Shown here: one piece after another, positions 3,981-6,594 of the stretch | Position numbering within the stretch: the first letter of the stretch is position 1 | Layout of the letters: each line of letters starts with the position of its first letter | Assembly (NCBI GenBank): GCA_021205375.1 | Contig: JAJPXR010000164.1 | Span: 1-6,594, forward strand | DNA length: 6,594 bases | From: Clostridiales bacterium | GTDB lineage: Bacteria; Bacillota; Clostridia; Oscillospirales; Oscillospiraceae | Reading direction: 5' to 3' | The notes under the pieces: model-generated | What the model saw: only the letters and a program-made list of their open reading frames with translations | Database searches by the model: none | Told to the model about the DNA's origin: nothing | Translations under genes and position numbers: made by a program

Positions 3981-6594
3981 ATGACAAAAGCACTGCGAAA
4001 AAACATCCGGCGGTGCATCACCGGAAGCATCGGGCGATATATCTCCATCGTCCTCATCATCATGCTGGGGGTGGCCTTTTTTGCCGGGTTAAAGCTGACC
4101 CATCCGGCCATGACTGCGGTGTTCACCCAGTACATCGAAAGCTCCAACCTGTTCGACCTGCGGCTGCTCTCCACCTGGGGCTTTGACGACGACGACGTGG
4201 AGGCTGTGGCCCAGGTGGACGGGGTGGAGTACGCCGTGGGGTCCTACTACGCCGACTTCATCTGGCAGCAGGACGCGGACACCCTGGTCTATCGCGCCCA
4301 GGCCCTGAACGACGGCATGAATCTGCCGGAGCTGATCGCCGGGGAGATGCCCCAGGCGGCCAACGAGATTTTGGGGGATTCCCGGTGCTTCACCGAGGAC
4401 ATGATCGGCCAGACCATCTCCCTGGCGGACTGCAACGACGAGGACACCTTAGAGGATTTCGCCTATACGGAGTACACTCTCGTGGGCATCTGCCGGACAC
4501 CCCTGTACCTGGACACCTCTCGCGGCACCACCTCTCTGGGCAACGGCAGCATCACCGGCTTTGTGCTGATGGAGCCGGAAGGCTTCACCAGCGAATACTA
4601 TATGGAGATCTACGTCACCTACACGGAGGATCTGGAGCTTTACAGCGACGAGTATGACGACGCCATCGACGCCCTCTCCAACGACGTGGAGGCCGCCGCC
4701 ACCCAATCCGTGGAGCGGCGGGTGGACGATACCATCGCCGACGCGGAACAGGAAATTGCCGACGGCGAACAGGAGCTGGCGGACAAAAAGGCCGAAGCGG
4801 AGGAAGAATTGGCTGACGCCTGGGCGGAGTTGGAGGACGCCCGCGTTCAGTTGGAGGACGCACGGGCCGAGCTGGACGACGCAAAAGTGACCCTGGCCGA
4901 TGCGCTCCAGGAACTGGAGGACGGCGAGGCGGAGCTTGCCGACGCGAAACAGGAGCTGGACGACGCAAAAGCCCAGCTCGACGAAGGCGCAGAGGCCATT
5001 CAAAGCGGCTATACCTCCTGGGAGAGCGCATTGGCCGCCGGTTGGGACGCCTACAACGAGGGGCAGGACACGCTGGACGCAGCCATCGCCGAGGGCGAGG
5101 CCACTCTTGCCGACAGCAAGGCCCAGTTGGACGCGCTGGAGGAGACTCTCTCTGACGGGGAAAGCCAACTCGCCGACGGCACGGCGCAGTACGAAAGCGG
5201 CCTGGCCCAGTGGCAGGCGGGCTACGACCAATACATCACCTCTCTCAGCGAGTACGCGGAGAATCAGGCCGCTTACGAAGAAGGGCTGGCCCAGTACGAG
5301 GCCGCGCTGGAGCAATTTGAATCGGCCACCGGCATGACGCTGGACGAAGCGCTGGAAGTCGCCGCACAGTTGGAGACCGCCCGCCAAACCCTGGAATCCA
5401 CTGCCGCCGCGCTGGACGAGGCGAAAGCGACCCTAGACGAAACCAAGGCTCAGTTAGACGCTCAGGAAGAAGCGCTGGCCAATTTGACCCCTGGCTCTGA
5501 GGAATACGCCGCAGCCCTGGCCCAGTGGCAGGCGGACACCGAGCGGTATAATGCCGCCCTTGCCGAATATGAGGAAAATCTGGCCGCTTACCAGGAGGGG
5601 CTGGCCCAGTACGAAGCCCAGGCCGAGGCTTCCGCCGAGCTGGTGGCGACTGCCACCCAATTAGACGAGACCCGGCAGACGCTGGAAGCTTCCGCCACCG
5701 CGTTGGAGCAGGGCAAGGCCCAGCTCGACGACGCCGCCGAAGAACTGGACACCCAGAAAGCCACCCTGGACGCGGCAAAGGCCACATTGGACGAAAGTGA
5801 ATCCCAGCTCGACACCCTCCGGGCCGCGCTGAAAGAGGGCTGGAGCCAGTACAACGCCGGCGTCGCGGAACTGAACACCCAGAAAATCACCCAACAGGCC
5901 AAGCTGGACAGCGCGAAAGCCTCGCTGGAAGAGTTTGAGGCGGGCATCGAAGCCTACTATGAGGGACTGGACAGCTACAACGAAGGGGTGCAGGCCCTTG
6001 CCGACGGCAGGGCGGAGTATGAGGACGGTTTGGCCGAATACGAGGACGGCGAAGCGGAGTACGCCGACGGATTGGCGGAGTACCAGGACGGATTGGCAGA
6101 ATATGAGGACGGCGTGGCCGAGTTCGAGGAAGAAATCGCCGACGCGGAGCAGGAGCTGGCCGACGCCCGGGAGGAACTGGCCGACCTGGAAGGCGTAGAG
6201 CTGTATGTGTTGGACCGCAGCACCAACAGCGGCTATGTCACCTTCGAGAGCGACTCCCAAATCGTGGACCGGCTGGCCGGTGTGTTCCCGGTGTTCTTCT
6301 TCCTCATCGCGGCGCTGGTCTGCTCCACCACCATGACCCGGATGGTGGACGACGACCGCACCCAAATCGGCACCATGCGCGCCCTGGGCTACAGCCGCGG
6401 CTCCATCCTTGCCAAGTACCTGATTTACTCCGGTACGGCCGCGATCGTGGGCTGTCTGCTGGGCTTCTTCCTGGGCGGGTGCCTGTTCCCCTTCGTCATC
6501 TGGATAGCCTATCAGATGATTTACAACATCAAGGGGTTCATATGCGTGTACGACTACTCTCTGCTGGCAATATCCATGGCGGCGTCGATTCTCA
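3981..6594 (+). CDS. FtsX-like ABC permease with giant extracytoplasmic coiled coil (3' end outside window)
   Basis: One frame runs open from the ATG at 3981 to the window end, giving 871 residues and no stop. The start is four bases after the ATPase stop, with a weak GGTGA overlapping that stop, so coupling is likely. A short basic N-terminus leads into TM1 (about 19-38). Residues 39-240 form a MacB-like extracytoplasmic domain (FDLRLLSTWGF at 58-68). Residues about 240-738 are a predicted coiled coil rich in Ala, Glu, Asp, Leu and Gln. A return segment (739-766, including YVLDRSTNSGYVTFESD) leads to TM2 (767-787, PVFFFLIAALV) and the FtsX-family cytoplasmic loop TQIGTMRALGYSRGSI (794-809). 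TM3 (about 812-835) and further hydrophobic segments run to the edge. The fold points to mechanotransmission rather than simple substrate passage. The coil would face the cell wall and could reach through it, touch a partner enzyme or act as a surface structure. These roles are inference. Similar large permeases occur in gut Clostridia without assigned function. Confidence 0.9.
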   Translation, partial: MTKALRKNIRRCITGSIGRYISIVLIIMLGVAFFAGLKLTHPAMTAVFTQYIESSNLFDLRLLSTWGFDDDDVEAVAQVDGVEYAVGSYYADFIWQQDADTLVYRAQALNDGMNLPELIAGEMPQAANEILGDSRCFTEDMIGQTISLADCNDEDTLEDFAYTEYTLVGICRTPLYLDTSRGTTSLGNGSITGFVLMEPEGFTSEYYMEIYVTYTEDLELYSDEYDDAIDALSNDVEAAATQSVERRVDDTIADAEQEIADGEQELADKKAEAEEELADAWAELEDARVQLEDARAELDDAKVTLADALQELEDGEAELADAKQELDDAKAQLDEGAEAIQSGYTSWESALAAGWDAYNEGQDTLDAAIAEGEATLADSKAQLDALEETLSDGESQLADGTAQYESGLAQWQAGYDQYITSLSEYAENQAAYEEGLAQYEAALEQFESATGMTLDEALEVAAQLETARQTLESTAAALDEAKATLDETKAQLDAQEEALANLTPGSEEYAAALAQWQADTERYNAALAEYEENLAAYQEGLAQYEAQAEASAELVATATQLDETRQTLEASATALEQGKAQLDDAAEELDTQKATLDAAKATLDESESQLDTLRAALKEGWSQYNAGVAELNTQKITQQAKLDSAKASLEEFEAGIEAYYEGLDSYNEGVQALADGRAEYEDGLAEYEDGEAEYADGLAEYQDGLAEYEDGVAEFEEEIADAEQELADAREELADLEGVELYVLDRSTNSGYVTFESDSQIVDRLAGVFPVFFFLIAALVCSTTMTRMVDDDRTQIGTMRALGYSRGSILAKYLIYSGTAAIVGCLLGFFLGGCLFPFVIWIAYQMIYNIKGFICVYDYSLLAISMAASIL
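4809..4979 (+). repeat. Leu/Ala heptad run in the permease coil (degenerate 21-nt units)
   Basis: Nine leucines fall exactly seven residues apart (277, 284, 291, 298, 305, 312, 319, 326, 333). Alanine lies three residues after almost every one (280, 287, 294, 301, 308, 322, 329; glycine at 315). This gives a core of Leu at a and Ala at d, with units such as ELDDAKA. The repeats are protein-level and the codons have drifted. Confidence 0.85.
5196..5768 (+). repeat. Internal duplication of ~100 residues within the permease coil
   Basis: Residues 406-499 (bases 5196-5477) and 511-596 (bases 5511-5768) align as direct repeats. The first 33 aligned positions (408-440 against 513-545) share 22 identical residues at an offset of 105. 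A later block (463-499 against 560-596) shares 18 of 37 at an offset of 97, implying an eight-residue gap. Twenty consecutive bases are identical (5201-5220 and 5516-5535) and a further 17 match (5283-5299 and 5598-5614). This supports true duplication rather than convergent heptad composition. Confidence 0.75.
6012..6137 (+). repeat. Six tandem 21-nt units coding Tyr/Gly heptads (AEYEDGL type)
   Basis: Six consecutive heptads (residues 678-719) follow the pattern A-E-Y-x-D-G-L, the last degenerating to AEFEEEI. In coiled-coil register Leu/Val/Ile occupies a (glutamate at 691 is the exception), Tyr/Phe occupies d and Gly occupies g. The same register continues with Ala at d to about residue 736. 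The DNA units are variable at third positions, so the array is old or under protein-level selection. Confidence 0.85.

Noticed and set aside
3248..4174. A 308-codon minus-strand open frame opposite the ABC ATPase
   Set aside because: It lies over an ATPase with every canonical motif and has no recognisable domain or ribosome binding site.
4654..5337. Short plus-strand frames inside the coil that could suggest a frameshifted gene
   Set aside because: A single uninterrupted frame from 3981 to the window end contains the membrane segments, heptads and FtsX motif. The other frames are Arg/Pro/Thr-rich shadows.
4449..5387. Minus-strand open frames of 312 codons here and 234 codons at 5661-6365
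   Set aside because: They are mirror images of the coiled-coil repeats. Their own apparent repeats (LxVGxLxL type) are produced by the heptad codons of the permease.
6012..6137. CRISPR-like tandem repeats
   Set aside because: The 21-nt units are contiguous without spacers, in frame and degenerate at third positions. They encode coiled-coil heptads.

Overview
The window is a GC-rich stretch with strong AGGAGG-type ribosome binding sites and sigma-A-like promoters. This fits a high-GC gut Clostridia (Oscillospiraceae-like, e.g. Flavonifractor or Oscillibacter relatives). The lineage is inferred from sequence style and protein resemblance, not from a database search.

Layout. Bases 1-143 are non-coding. 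They hold a possible outer end of an insertion sequence (about 1-49, tentative) and a clear GC-rich hairpin (99-136) between the methyltransferase stop and whatever lies to the left. A minus-strand bicistron follows (read right to left). It consists of an FGGY-family carbohydrate kinase (1374-2978) and, three bases downstream, an RlmI-type rRNA methyltransferase (144-1370). A well-formed promoter (3085-3113) and a ~100-nt leader precede it. The 293-bp divergent intergenic region (2979-3271) separates this from a plus-strand operon with an extended -10 promoter. That operon encodes a LolD/MacB-type ABC ATPase (3272-3976) and, four bases later, its FtsX-like permease partner (3981 to the window end, incomplete; 871 residues visible).

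How the genes work together. The kinase and methyltransferase look co-transcribed and probably translationally coupled, but no shared pathway is evident. The ATPase and permease should form one mechanotransmission-type (MacB/FtsX-like) ABC complex. Its substrate or target cannot be read from the window.

The part most worth attention is the permease. Between its first and second membrane segments it carries roughly 500 residues of predicted extracytoplasmic coiled coil. This region is acidic and free of cysteine, with a single proline near its middle. It contains an internal ~105-residue duplication, a perfect nine-leucine heptad run (Leu/Ala core) and a Tyr/Gly heptad run (Leu/Tyr core). The two heptad runs lie almost symmetrically about the lone proline, suggesting a long antiparallel hairpin. 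Large coiled-coil FtsX permeases are already known in gut Clostridia as uncharacterised proteins, so the family is not new, but its function is undescribed to my knowledge. The remaining genes look ordinary.
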